Assembly (NCBI RefSeq): GCF_030866765.1
Contig: NZ_CP133017.1
Location: 4,012,001 to 4,076,000, forward strand
Length of the DNA: 64,000 nucleotides
Reading direction: 5' to 3'
From: Paenibacillus silvisoli
Lineage (GTDB): Bacteria; Bacillota; Bacilli; Paenibacillales; Paenibacillaceae
Shown piece by piece: positions 42,642 to 52,035 of the stretch. Position 1 is the stretch's first letter. The number at the start of each line of letters is the position of its first letter. The notes below the pieces were generated by a model. That model did no database searches and was not told where the DNA came from. It saw nothing but the letters and a program-made list of their open reading frames with translations. The translations under genes and the position numbers were made by a program.

Positions 42642-44177
42642 TTATTCCGGTTTAATCAGCTTCGCTGCCGCTTCCTGGACAAGCGCATCCGGCAAAGCCC
42701 CTTGCGCGGCGCTTGGCGTCGTAAGCTGCGACTTGTTCGTCAAGCCGCGTACGAAGGCGTTCAAGTCGATGCCCGATACGCTCTTGAGCATTTCCGGCGC
42801 GGTGGCCATTAGCGACGTCACGTAGTTGCTGATGCGAGCCGCGCCTTCTCCGTTCCCCGTATCGACAACCGTCAGCTTATCGATCGCGCTGATCGGCTCG
42901 GCTACTTTACCCGCCAGCTCAGGCAGCATTTTCACGATAATATCGAGAACCGCCGCTTCGCCGAACAGCTCGAACGCTTTCGCGAGCTTTTCCTTCGCTT
43001 CCGCTTCCGCCAAACCGCGGAGCCGGATGACCTCGGCCTCGGCCGTACCTTTCGCACGCTCGGCGTCGGCGATCGCCATACCTTCCAGACGCTTCTGCTC
43101 GGCATTCGCGCGGGCTTCGGCTTCGATCTTATACTGGGCGGCGTCGGCTTCGCGCATCCGCTTCGATTTGTCCGCTTCCGCCGCTTGCTCTACCGCATAG
43201 CGATCGGCATCCGCCTTCTTCTTCACTTCGGCGTCATACTGCTTCTCGCGCCGTAAAATCTCTTTGCCCTCCAGATCGATCTCCCGTTCTTTGCGGACAA
43301 GTTCGACCTGCATTTGCTCCTCGACCACTTGCTGCTTCGCTTTCGCTTCTTGAATCGCGTAAGCCTGGTCCGCTTCCGCCTTCGCGGAATCCTGCTCCTT
43401 CTTAAAGGAAGCGACCTTCAGTTCCTTGGCCTTCTGCGCTTCGGCAATGTTCGTATCCCGCAGCAGCTCCGCCTTCTGGCCTTCCTCTTCCGCTCTCGCC
43501 TTCTGAATCCGGGAATCCCGGATCGCTTCCGCCTCGGCAATGTCGGCGTCGCGCTTGACGGCCGCGATCCGCGGTTTACCGAGCGCATCCAAGTAGCCGT
43601 GTTTATCGCGGACGTCTTTGATCGTGAACGAGACGATTTGAAGACCCATCTTCTTCAAATCGAGCGCCGCGATGCCCTGTACCTCTTGCGCGAACTTATC
43701 GCGGTTCCGATAGACTTCCTCAACGGTCATCGATCCGAGAATGGCGCGCAGATGGCCTTCCAGCACTTCCTGCGCTTCGCCCTTCAACGCTTCGGTCGGT
43801 TTACCCATGAACTGCTCAGCCGCCGTCGCTACCTCTTCTACCGCGCCGCCGATCTTGATGATCGCTACGCCGTCGCAAATAACGGGAACCCCTTGCTCGG
43901 TGTATACTTCCGGCGTCGAGACATCCAGCTTATGCGAGAGCAGCGACAGGAAGTCGGCCTTCTGGAACACGGGCAGAATGAACGCGCCGCCGCCGCGGAC
44001 GATTTTGATGCGGCGGCCGGTTTCGTCCACCGTGGCATTTTTGCTGCCCAGGAAGGAGCCTGTCACGATCATTGCTTTATCCGGACCGACCGTCCGGTAT
44101 CTGGCCCAGAACGCAAGCCCAAGCACAACGAGAACGCCTACTACGATTGCTGGTATTACTAAATAATCCGGAAACAT
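42642..44177 (-). CDS. floT: Flotillin-like protein FloT (YuaG)
   Basis: 511-residue membrane scaffold that organises functional membrane microdomains. An N-terminal hydrophobic anchor (VIPAIVVGVLVVLGLAFWA), an SPFH domain (RTVGPDKAMIVTGSFLG to about 190), a long Glu/Ala/Lys-rich coiled coil (about 200-400, with repeated KAEAD/EAEA patterns) and a C-terminal region ending LIKPE. It lies 28 bp downstream of the NfeD-like gene, the conserved yuaF-yuaG pairing. Confidence 0.93.
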   Translation of the reverse strand: MFPDYLVIPAIVVGVLVVLGLAFWARYRTVGPDKAMIVTGSFLGSKNATVDETGRRIKIVRGGGAFILPVFQKADFLSLLSHKLDVSTPEVYTEQGVPVICDGVAIIKIGGAVEEVATAAEQFMGKPTEALKGEAQEVLEGHLRAILGSMTVEEVYRNRDKFAQEVQGIAALDLKKMGLQIVSFTIKDVRDKHGYLDALGKPRIAAVKRDADIAEAEAIRDSRIQKARAEEEGQKAELLRDTNIAEAQKAKELKVASFKKEQDSAKAEADQAYAIQEAKAKQQVVEEQMQVELVRKEREIDLEGKEILRREKQYDAEVKKKADADRYAVEQAAEADKSKRMREADAAQYKIEAEARANAEQKRLEGMAIADAERAKGTAEAEVIRLRGLAEAEAKEKLAKAFELFGEAAVLDIIVKMLPELAGKVAEPISAIDKLTVVDTGNGEGAARISNYVTSLMATAPEMLKSVSGIDLNAFVRGLTNKSQLTTPSAAQGALPDALVQEAAAKLIKPE

Positions 44178-44205
44178 GGTACTATCCCCTCTCGGTTGTC
44201 ATTGC

Positions 44206-44733
44206 TTACAGGTCCAGTAATGAAACATAGGCCGTATGGCCTTCGACACGGATGACGACCACGCGCTTGCCGGCCGGAATCGAAATGCCGTCGAAGCTGG
44301 CGGCGATATGGCTGGTCAAGGCTGCTCCCACCTTAATCAGCACTTCGCCATACCCCTTCTCCGGAATCGGAATCGATACCTCGCCGATCGCTCCGGCTAA
44401 CTCCTTCAACGAATAGCCGGTTGAATTCTCGCTCTTCTCCATCGGCCGAACGTACAAGTAATACACGGCCAAAGCCGCCGCAACGGCACATAGCGCGGAT
44501 AACGCGAGGATGACGCCTGCATGAAGCCCGGTATGGCGTTCAAGCAGCAGGCCCGCGCCCCCGAAGACGGTAATGCCGCCGACGATCGCGGTCGGCTGCA
44601 GCACCGGGTGTCCGTCGAGCGACAAAAAATCGAGCATGCCGTCAAGCGAAGCGCTCAGCCAATCGCCTAAAATGACGCTGACGATGGAAAATAATATACC
44701 GCCGATTAAGCAGCCCATGAATAATCCTTCCAA
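44206..44733 (-). CDS. NfeD-like membrane protein (YuaF-like)
   Basis: 175 residues with three predicted membrane helices (GCLIGGILFSIVSVILGDWL, AIVGGITVFGGAGLLL, GVILALSALCAVAAALAVYY) and a C-terminal OB-fold of the NfeD type (GAIGEVSIPIPEKGYGEVLI, GKRVVVIRVEGHTAYVSLL). It works with flotillin. TTG start at 44733 with AGGGGGGAG upstream; the ATG five codons later, behind GGAAGG, is an alternative. Confidence 0.85.
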   Translation of the reverse strand: MEGLFMGCLIGGILFSIVSVILGDWLSASLDGMLDFLSLDGHPVLQPTAIVGGITVFGGAGLLLERHTGLHAGVILALSALCAVAAALAVYYLYVRPMEKSENSTGYSLKELAGAIGEVSIPIPEKGYGEVLIKVGAALTSHIAASFDGISIPAGKRVVVIRVEGHTAYVSLLDL

Positions 44734-44910
44734 GGCACTCCCCCCTTCATTTGTAAAAGTAAACCAATATTTAGTAGAACATCCGGTATTTATTACGCAA
44801 GGTTTTCTTATAAGTTTCGATGGCAGGTTAAAGAAATGTTTATCAGCCCACTAATTTTAGCAGCTTCGCAGACAAAAACATCCACGCCTCTGCAAACCGC
44901 TTGGCGATTT

Positions 44911-44920
44911 ATGCTATAAT
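44911..44920 (+). promoter_or_regulatory. Extended -10 promoter of the penicillin-binding protein gene
   Basis: TGCTATAAT, a TGn-extended -10, about 33 bp before the start codon, with no strong -35. Confidence 0.65.
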
Positions 44921-44952
44921 AGCACTGTTAATCGGAGGAGGCTAATCATTCT

Positions 44953-47900
44953 ATGGATCAAGACCGTCAACAGAAAACAAAAGGATACAGCAAATGGCGG
45001 ACTTTTGGTATCGTGACGCTCGTTACCTTCAAATGGCTCTTTATTTTCGGATTATTAATCGGATTGTTTGCCGGAGCTGCCGCCGCCGGCTATGTAGCGT
45101 CGTTCGTAAAGGACGAGCCCGTTCGCCCGCGAACGGAAATCGAGACGAAAATCAATGAGAACGCCATCACCGGCTTCGTCTATTTCAATGACGGACAAAC
45201 TCCGGTCGGCCAGCTGCGTACCGAAGAGGACCGCAGGCTGATCAAGCGGGAAGATATCCCGCCGCAAGTCATCAATGCCGTCCTCGCCACGGAGGACAAC
45301 AATTTCTACAACCATATCGGCATCGACTTCAACGGCCTTGTGCGCGCCGTGAAGCAGAAGCTGCTGAACGAAGACACGCAAACAGGCGGCAGTACGCTCA
45401 CGCAGCAGCTGGCCCGCCAAGTGTTCCTTACGCTGGATAAGACCGACAGCCGGAAAGCGAAGGAAATTTTCCTCTCCCTGCGGCTTGAGCGGTTCATGAC
45501 CAAAGACGAAATCCTGACGGCCTATTTGAACAAGGTTCAATTCGGCACGGGCAACAGCGGGTACAACTTGTACGGTATCAAGGCAGCCGCCAAAGGGATT
45601 TTCAACATTACCGATCTCAATCAGCTCAACATCGCACAATCGGCTTATCTGGCCGGCTTGCCGCAGCGGCCTTCGGCGTACACGGCTTTTACGAGCAAAG
45701 GGAAATTCAACGAGAACGGCTTCAAGCTGGCCGTAGACCGTCAGAAGCTCGTGCTCAAACGGATGCTCGAAACGGGCCGTATCAGCTCGGAGCAATATGA
45801 CGAAGCCTTGAGCTTCGACATCCGCAGCTCGCTGGCCAAGCCAACGGAAAAAGCATATTCCACGTTCCCGTACTTAATGCTGGAAGCGGAACGCCAAGCG
45901 GCCGAAATTTTGCTCATGCAGCAGGATCCAAGCTTGACGATCGAGGATGTCCGCAAGAAAGAGAACGCCGCGCTCGTCGAAAATGCGCGTGAGCATCTGC
46001 TTCGCGGCGGTTATCACATCTATACGACCATTGACAAACGCGTGTATAACGCCATGCACAAGGTCGGTACGGATCCGGCCAACTTTGATCCGGACAGCAA
46101 AGAGAAAGGCATGGAGCAAACCGCAGCCATCATGCTGGATCATAAGACAGGCGCCATCCTCGGCATGCTGGAAGGCCGGGACTTCTATATCGAGCAGATG
46201 AACTACGCGACGCAAATGACGCGTCAGCCGGGTTCTACGATGAAGCCGATCGCAGCTTATCTGCCAGCCATCGATAAAGGACTGATTCAGCCGGCCAGCA
46301 TTATCGACGATGCGCCGATCGTGATGAAGGACTATCAGAAGGGCTTCCACATCCCGATGAACGTCACCAAGAAGTTCTACGGGCTGGTAACGGCGCGCGA
46401 CGCGTTGAACCGCTCCTTGAACTTGCCGGCTCTGAAGCTGTTCAACAATGTCGTGACGATTCCGGAGGCATGGAAATTCGCTCGTAAACTGGGCATCACG
46501 ACGATTCAGCCGAAAGACGAAGGCGCGCAGACCGGCGTAATCGGCGGACTAAGCATCGGGGTATCGGTGGAGGAGTTGACTAACGCATACGGCTCGATCG
46601 CTAACAACGGCGTATTCAACGATGCGTACATGATCAGCAAAATTACGGATGCCAACGGCAATGTCGTGTTCAAGCACGAAGCCAAGCCGCTCCGCGTATT
46701 CTCGGAGCAGACGGCTTTCCTCATGACGGACATGCTGAGAACGGTCATTTCCGAACCGAACGGTTCCGGTCATTCCATCACGACGAAATTCAAGAATTAC
46801 GGTAAAATTCCGGTCGTCGGCAAGACGGGTTCTACCCAAAACTACGGCGACGTCTGGTTCATGGGCTATTCCCCGGATATTACGCTGGGCGTTTGGGTCG
46901 GATATGAGGAGCAGATTCACACGCTTTCCAAAGACGGACGAACCCATGCGCGCAATATTTGGTCGCGCATCATGGATGAAGTCACGAATGATCGGCCGGA
47001 GTTGTTCCCGACGAAGAAGTTCGAAATGCCGCAAGGCATCGTCAAGTCGACCGTGTCCAGCGTGAGCGGCAAGCTGCCGACAGAGCTGACGCGCAGCGAA
47101 GGCAAGCTGGTTACAGACTGGTTCAACAGCAAGTTCGTGCCGAAGGAAGCCGATGACGCGCTCGTGAAGATGGCCGTCATTTCGTACAACGGCGTCAACT
47201 ACATCCCGCAGCCGACAACGCCGGCGGATATGATCAAGGAGTTGACCGTCGTTAAACGCGAGAAGCCGCTTGATGAGCTCATGCAAGAAATCGAAGCTGC
47301 GCAATCGAAGCTGCCGGAAGACAGCCGCAGACCGATGAGCGCGTACCTGCCGGCTGATGCGGGCAGAGACGCCCCTTCGATTGTCGACCCTCGGTCGGAT
47401 GACGGCAAAGCCCCTTCGCCGCCGTCGAACATCAGGCTCGAAACCGTCAGCAAGACGAATGCGTATCGCATTCTCTTCGCGCCGTCGCCTGAGAAGGATG
47501 TCGTCGGCTACAGGCTGTACAGAGCCGTCAATGACGGACCGTTTGTTTATACGAACAGCCCGGTCATGACCGGCCAAGACAGCCGATTCGTCAATTACAT
47601 CAGCGGATCCAGCACGTTCAGCTATTACGTCACGGCCGTCGATGTCGCCGGCAAAGAATCCGCGCCAAGCGCGCTCGTATCGTCCGGAAACGGAAGCATA
47701 GCGCTTCCGCCGACGCCGGATATCTCGAACTCGACGGATATGCAGGGCACAGGCAACGATAGCGGCATTTTATTGCCGGATACGGGGACGGGGTCGACGA
47801 ATACGGGCACGACGGGCAATCAAGCGCCTGCTGCCCCTTCGACCCCGGCGAATGTCAAGCTGGAAACGACGGATATCGGCGTTAAGCTTACATGGACGAA

Positions 47901-48096
47901 CAATGCGGCATCCGAGCAAGTAACCCAATACAACGTTTATTACAGCAAGAGCAAGAACGGCAAATACCGCAGCATCGGCTCTACCGCGGAAGCAAGGTTC
48001 GAATATGTCTCCCCGCTGTCCGCTGGCTACTTCCAAGTTAGCGCGGTCAACGACAGCGGCGAGTCTGCCGCTTCCGACCCGGTCGGAGTTCAGTAA
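44953..48096 (+). CDS. Class A penicillin-binding protein (PBP1) with two C-terminal fibronectin type III domains
   Basis: 1047-residue bifunctional peptidoglycan synthase. One membrane anchor (residues 25-50), a GT51 glycosyltransferase (VLATEDNNFYNHIGID, GGSTLTQQLARQVFL, KAKEIFLSLRLER) and a transpeptidase with STMK (in QPGSTMKPIAA), SLN and KTGST. After about residue 815 come two FN3 modules (SPPSNIRLETVSKTNAYRIL and TPANVKLETTDIGVKLTW) joined by a Gly/Thr/Asn-rich linker. GGAGGAGG sets the ATG. FN3 tails on PBP1 occur in Bacillales and probably bind wall material. No partner gene is adjacent. Confidence 0.95.
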   Translation: MDQDRQQKTKGYSKWRTFGIVTLVTFKWLFIFGLLIGLFAGAAAAGYVASFVKDEPVRPRTEIETKINENAITGFVYFNDGQTPVGQLRTEEDRRLIKREDIPPQVINAVLATEDNNFYNHIGIDFNGLVRAVKQKLLNEDTQTGGSTLTQQLARQVFLTLDKTDSRKAKEIFLSLRLERFMTKDEILTAYLNKVQFGTGNSGYNLYGIKAAAKGIFNITDLNQLNIAQSAYLAGLPQRPSAYTAFTSKGKFNENGFKLAVDRQKLVLKRMLETGRISSEQYDEALSFDIRSSLAKPTEKAYSTFPYLMLEAERQAAEILLMQQDPSLTIEDVRKKENAALVENAREHLLRGGYHIYTTIDKRVYNAMHKVGTDPANFDPDSKEKGMEQTAAIMLDHKTGAILGMLEGRDFYIEQMNYATQMTRQPGSTMKPIAAYLPAIDKGLIQPASIIDDAPIVMKDYQKGFHIPMNVTKKFYGLVTARDALNRSLNLPALKLFNNVVTIPEAWKFARKLGITTIQPKDEGAQTGVIGGLSIGVSVEELTNAYGSIANNGVFNDAYMISKITDANGNVVFKHEAKPLRVFSEQTAFLMTDMLRTVISEPNGSGHSITTKFKNYGKIPVVGKTGSTQNYGDVWFMGYSPDITLGVWVGYEEQIHTLSKDGRTHARNIWSRIMDEVTNDRPELFPTKKFEMPQGIVKSTVSSVSGKLPTELTRSEGKLVTDWFNSKFVPKEADDALVKMAVISYNGVNYIPQPTTPADMIKELTVVKREKPLDELMQEIEAAQSKLPEDSRRPMSAYLPADAGRDAPSIVDPRSDDGKAPSPPSNIRLETVSKTNAYRILFAPSPEKDVVGYRLYRAVNDGPFVYTNSPVMTGQDSRFVNYISGSSTFSYYVTAVDVAGKESAPSALVSSGNGSIALPPTPDISNSTDMQGTGNDSGILLPDTGTGSTNTGTTGNQAPAAPSTPANVKLETTDIGVKLTWTNNAASEQVTQYNVYYSKSKNGKYRSIGSTAEARFEYVSPLSAGYFQVSAVNDSGESAASDPVGVQ

Positions 48097-48101
48097 TGAG
48101 A

Positions 48102-48146
48102 AAGCCGCCAATCGCATCGGATTCGATGCAATTGGCGGCTTTTTTG
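48102..48146. terminator. Bidirectional terminator between the PBP gene and acsA
   Basis: AAGCCGCCAAT (48102-48112) / ATTGGCGGCTT (48131-48141) enclosing CATCG/CGATG, followed by a T-run on the + strand. Confidence 0.9.
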
Positions 48147-48156
48147 CTGCGCGCGT

Positions 48157-49881
48157 TTAGTCTTCGATTGTCGACAGGTCGCCTGTCGGCAAGTTCAGCT
48201 CCCATGCCTTCAACACGCGGCGCATGATTTTGCCGCTGCGCGTCTTCGGCAGCTTATCCTTGAACTCGATTTCGCGAGGCGCGGCATGCGCGGACAGACC
48301 TTCTTTAACGAACTTAGCGATATCCGCCTTAAGCTCATCGGATGGCGCATAGCCTTCGCGGAGCGCGACGAACGCTTTAATGATTTCGCCGCGCATCGGG
48401 TCTGGCTTGCCGATCACGCCGGCTTCGGCTACGGCCGGATGCTCGACGAGCTTGCTTTCCACCTCGAATGGGCCTACCCGCTCCCCTGCCGTGTTGATGA
48501 CGTCGTCGATCCGGCCTTGGAACCAGAAATACCCGTCCTCATCCTGATAAGCGGAGTCGCCGGAAATGTACCAGCCTTGAATACGGAAATACTCTTCGTA
48601 TTTCGCCGGATTGTTCCACACCTTGCGCATCATGGACGGCCATGGCGTACGAATCGCCAAGTTGCCCATCCGGTATGGCGGCAGCTCGTTGCCGCTGTCA
48701 TCGATGATCGCGGCCTGCACGCCAGGAATCGGCTTGCCCATGGAGCCCGGTTTAATTTCCATGCTTGGGTAGTTACAGATGAGCTGACCGCCGGTTTCCG
48801 TCATCCACCACGTATCGTGGATGCGCTGGTTGTACACTTTAAGCCCCCAGCGGACAACTTCCGGGTTCAGCGGCTCGCCGACGCTCAGCACGTGACGAAG
48901 GCTTGAGAGGTCATATTTCTGAACGACGTCGTCGCCAGCACCCATCAGCATGCGGAATGCGGTAGGAGCGCTGTACCATACCGTTACGCCGTATTTTTGA
49001 ATCGTCGCGTACCAGTCCTGCGGGCTGAAACGACCGCCGCGGATGACGTTCGCCACGCCGTTCAGCCATGGCGCGAAAATGCCGTACGATGTGCCGGTTA
49101 CCCAGCCCGGGTCGGCCGTACACCAATAGATGTCGTCCTCTTTCAGATCCAGTACGATTTTGCCGGTAAAATAATGTTGAATCATGGCGTTCTGCACATG
49201 GAAAATGCCTTTCGGCTTGCCGGTAGAACCGGATGTATAATGCAGGATCAGGCCGTCCTCGCGTCCGAGCCACTCGATTTCGGCTTCGTCCGACGCGTTG
49301 GCCATCTCCGATTTGAAATCTACAATGCCGCCGCCTGCTTCCACATCGTCGCCGTATACGATGACATGCTTCAATTCAGGCAGCTCGCCGCGCGGAATCC
49401 GCGAGAGCAGCGCAGGGGTCGTTACGATCGCAACCGCGCCGCTGTCCTGCAGACGGTCTCTAACGGCCGTCTCCATGAACGCTTCGAATAGCGGGCCGAC
49501 GACAGCGCCGACTTTAAGCGAACCGAGCAAGCTGAAATAAAGCTCCGGCGTGCGCGGCATGAAAATGAATACCCGCTCGCCCTTGCCGATGCCTAGACCG
49601 CGCAGCACATTGGCAAAGCGGTTCGACTGCTTGGACATTTCCGCATACGTATACGACTCGTCTCTGCTGTTATCGCTATAGTAGAGCGCGATCTTGTCGC
49701 CTCGGCCAGCCGCTACGTGACGATCAATCGCTTCATAGGCCATATTGACTTTGCCGGTTTCAGACCAGGAAAACTGTTGTTCAAGCTGTTCAAAACTAAA
49801 ATTCGCATAGGTTTCATCGTAGCTTGTCATGTTGGAGCCGGATGCCGTCACTGGAATCCGTTCTTGATGCATGTTCGTCAT
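48157..49881 (-). CDS. acsA: Acetyl-CoA synthetase
   Basis: Converts acetate, ATP and CoA to acetyl-CoA. 574 residues and collinear with B. subtilis AcsA, with the P-loop YTSGSTGKPKG, ADPGWVTGTSYGIFAPWLNG, the adenylation motif DTWWMTETGG, the hinge GYFWFQGRIDD, and PKTRSGKIMRR, whose lysine is the acetylation switch. I start at the ATG at 49881 because it gives the family length and lies 12 nt after AGGAGG; two ATGs closer to the site (49890, 49893) are alternatives. The promoter with a cre site lies upstream at 49955-49974. AcuA and AcuC, encoded divergently, modify and demodify this enzyme. Confidence 0.95.
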   Translation of the reverse strand: MTNMHQERIPVTASGSNMTSYDETYANFSFEQLEQQFSWSETGKVNMAYEAIDRHVAAGRGDKIALYYSDNSRDESYTYAEMSKQSNRFANVLRGLGIGKGERVFIFMPRTPELYFSLLGSLKVGAVVGPLFEAFMETAVRDRLQDSGAVAIVTTPALLSRIPRGELPELKHVIVYGDDVEAGGGIVDFKSEMANASDEAEIEWLGREDGLILHYTSGSTGKPKGIFHVQNAMIQHYFTGKIVLDLKEDDIYWCTADPGWVTGTSYGIFAPWLNGVANVIRGGRFSPQDWYATIQKYGVTVWYSAPTAFRMLMGAGDDVVQKYDLSSLRHVLSVGEPLNPEVVRWGLKVYNQRIHDTWWMTETGGQLICNYPSMEIKPGSMGKPIPGVQAAIIDDSGNELPPYRMGNLAIRTPWPSMMRKVWNNPAKYEEYFRIQGWYISGDSAYQDEDGYFWFQGRIDDVINTAGERVGPFEVESKLVEHPAVAEAGVIGKPDPMRGEIIKAFVALREGYAPSDELKADIAKFVKEGLSAHAAPREIEFKDKLPKTRSGKIMRRVLKAWELNLPTGDLSTIED

Positions 49882-49954
49882 ATCTTCCATCATCCTCCTG
49901 CCCATTGTGCAACGGTTTTCTATTAGGGACAGCCCCCGTAATGGCTTCCTCTCA

Positions 49955-49968
49955 CGAATACGCTTACA
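49955..49968 (-). promoter_or_regulatory. CcpA-binding cre candidate at the acsA promoter
   Basis: On the minus strand TGTAAGCGTATTCG matches the cre consensus TGNAANCGNNNNCA at every fixed position except the last. It directly follows the -10, where a bound CcpA would block transcription. acsA is CcpA-repressed in B. subtilis, and ccpA itself is 3 kb away. Confidence 0.7.
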
Positions 49969-49977
49969 ATTATAGCA
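49969..49977 (-). promoter_or_regulatory. Extended -10 of acsA
   Basis: TGCTATAAT on the minus strand with a poor -35. It fixes the acsA transcript start near 49962. Confidence 0.65.
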
Positions 49978-50059
49978 TGATAGGCTGCATTGAACCATGC
50001 TTTTCATGTCCTCTTTTTTTTGCTATAAGTAGGATAGTACGCGAAAGGAGCCAACATCA

Positions 50060-50692
50060 TTGGAACATCGCAAACGGTTGCAGACGGAACGATTGCCTTA
50101 TTTGGATCGAGAACTCGTCATTGAAGGGCCTATGCCCGCAGCTGCGCTATCACGGCTTAAGCTTCATCCGCAAATGGATGCTTTTCGCAGACCGGAAGAA
50201 CAAATGAAGGCGCTGATCGAGATCGCCGAGCTGCCGGAAGGAAGAATTATCGCTGCCAGAGACGGCGGGACGATCGTCGGCTACGTCACGTTCCATTATC
50301 CGGACGAGCTGGAGCGCTGGTCCGAAGGCGGCATGAACGACCTCGTCGAGCTCGGCGCCGTCGAGGTGTCGGACGACTATCGATCGCTCGGACTCGGCAA
50401 ACGGATGATTCAGCTCGCCTTTTCGCAGGAGCAGCTCGAGAACGTCATCGTCTATACGACGGAATATTATTGGCATTGGGATCTCGAGGGCACCAAGCTT
50501 AGCGTCTGGGAATACCGGGCGATGATGGAGAAGCTGATGAAATCGGTCCAAATGGAATGGGTCGCTACCGATGACCCGGAAATATGCGCCCATCCCGCGA
50601 ATTGTTTGATGGTGAGGATCGGCAAGGAAGTCCCGTTAAGCTCGATCGAACAGTTCGACCGCGTCCGGTTCAGGCAGCGGTTTATGTATTAA
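50060..50692 (+). CDS. acuA: Protein acetyltransferase AcuA
   Basis: GNAT-family enzyme (210 residues) that acetylates and inactivates acetyl-CoA synthetase in B. subtilis. GNAT features: RIIAARDGGTIVGYVTFHYP and GAVEVSDDYRSLGLGKRMI (acetyl-CoA pyrophosphate loop), then VIVYTTEYYWHWDLEGTKLS. TTG start at 50060 with AAAGGAG 10 nt upstream. Divergent from acsA and followed by acuC. The acuB gene usual between them is absent. Confidence 0.93.
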   Translation: MEHRKRLQTERLPYLDRELVIEGPMPAAALSRLKLHPQMDAFRRPEEQMKALIEIAELPEGRIIAARDGGTIVGYVTFHYPDELERWSEGGMNDLVELGAVEVSDDYRSLGLGKRMIQLAFSQEQLENVIVYTTEYYWHWDLEGTKLSVWEYRAMMEKLMKSVQMEWVATDDPEICAHPANCLMVRIGKEVPLSSIEQFDRVRFRQRFMY

Positions 50693-50735
50693 GCGATGCC
50701 GCAGCATTGCGGCAGAAAGGATGATCGGAGTCATC

Positions 50736-51917
50736 ATGGCGGATAAAGCGGTATACATACGCCAGCCCGAAGCAGGGCGGTATAAATTCAACAAGGAACA
50801 TCCCTTCGATCCGATTCGATTAACGTTGACGCATGAATTGCTCGAGAAGGTCCAGGCGATCAAGCCGGAGCAGTGCATCACCGCAGACGTTCCCGCTTCA
50901 GACGAGCAGCTCGAGCTCGTTCACCGGCCAGACTATATCGCGGCCGTCCGCGAGCTGAGCGGCCCCTCCCCGTCGCCCGATGCGGTCAAACGAGCCGGAC
51001 AATACGGGCTCGATACGGAAGATACGCCTTTCTTCGCCGGCATGCACGATGCGGCGGCGGCTATCGTCGGCGGTTCGGTGCTCGCCGCGGACTTGGTCAT
51101 GAGCGGACAAGCCGACCATGCCTATCATATGGCCGGCGGCCTGCACCATGCTTTTCCCGAACGGGGTTCCGGTTTCTGCGTCTATAACGATGCCGCGATC
51201 GCCATTGCCCATATTCGCAAGCAATATGGCGTCCGCGTGCTGTACATCGACACCGATGTCCACCATGGGGACGGCGTGCAATGGTCCTTCTATGCGGATC
51301 CCGACGTTTGCACGTATTCGATCCACGAAACCGGCAAATATTTATTCCCGGGTACCGGCTTCGTTCATGAACGCGGCATTGATGCCGGTTACGGGACAAG
51401 CGTCAACATGCCGGTCGATCCTTACACCGAGGATGAGTCCTGGCTCGCCAGCTTCAGCGAGACGATCGCCAAAGCGGCGGCAGCCTTCAAGCCCGATGTC
51501 ATCGTCAGCCAGCATGGCTGCGACGCGCACGCATTTGACCCGCTCTCGCACATCCACTGCAGTATGCGCATTTATCAAGCGATGCCTGCCATTATTCATC
51601 AATTGGCGCATACGTACGCGGAAGGCCGCTGGATCGCCGTCGGAGGCGGCGGCTACGACCTCTGGCGGGTCGTTCCGCGGGCGTGGTCGCTGATCTGGCT
51701 TGAGATGTCCGACCACCCCCTTGCGGCCGCTCTACGCGCCGCTGATGCGAATGAGCCTCTTCCCGCTGCATGGCTGGAGAAATGGACGGATCGCAGCCCC
51801 GACAAGCTGCCGACGCATTGGCTCGATGATACGGCGGACTGGGAGCCGATCCCGCGCCGGCAAGAAATCACGACCCGCAACAAGCAAACGGCCGACATCG
51901 TTCTTCAACAGCTGTAA
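50736..51917 (+). CDS. acuC: Protein deacetylase AcuC (class I histone-deacetylase fold)
   Basis: Zinc deacetylase that reactivates acetylated AcsA. 393 residues with HMAGGLHHAFPERGSGFC (catalytic His pair), YIDTDVHHGDGVQ (zinc Asp and His), SIHETGKYLFPGTG, SQHGCDAHAFDPL (zinc Asp) and GGGGYD. I prefer the ATG at 50736, with GGAG 5 nt upstream, to the ATG at 50721 that abuts its AAAGG. Co-transcribed with acuA, 43 bp apart. Confidence 0.93.
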   Translation: MADKAVYIRQPEAGRYKFNKEHPFDPIRLTLTHELLEKVQAIKPEQCITADVPASDEQLELVHRPDYIAAVRELSGPSPSPDAVKRAGQYGLDTEDTPFFAGMHDAAAAIVGGSVLAADLVMSGQADHAYHMAGGLHHAFPERGSGFCVYNDAAIAIAHIRKQYGVRVLYIDTDVHHGDGVQWSFYADPDVCTYSIHETGKYLFPGTGFVHERGIDAGYGTSVNMPVDPYTEDESWLASFSETIAKAAAAFKPDVIVSQHGCDAHAFDPLSHIHCSMRIYQAMPAIIHQLAHTYAEGRWIAVGGGGYDLWRVVPRAWSLIWLEMSDHPLAAALRAADANEPLPAAWLEKWTDRSPDKLPTHWLDDTADWEPIPRRQEITTRNKQTADIVLQQL

Positions 51918-51950
51918 GCAATCGCAAATCTAGCTAGCGTTAAAATGCAA

Positions 51951-52008
51951 AAAGGCAGTTCCCGGTGACCCTTCCAATTCGATTGGAAGGCTCTTGGGAA
52001 CTGCCTTT
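51951..52008. terminator. Bidirectional terminator between acuC and mtnN
   Basis: Outer arms AAAGGCAGTTCCC (51951-51963) and GGGAACTGCCTTT (51996-52008) enclosing a second perfect hairpin CCTTCCAAT/ATTGGAAGG (51970-51978, 51982-51990). Confidence 0.85.
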
Positions 52009-52035
52009 ATTTCATGTGGCTGATTGCGCAGCCGG

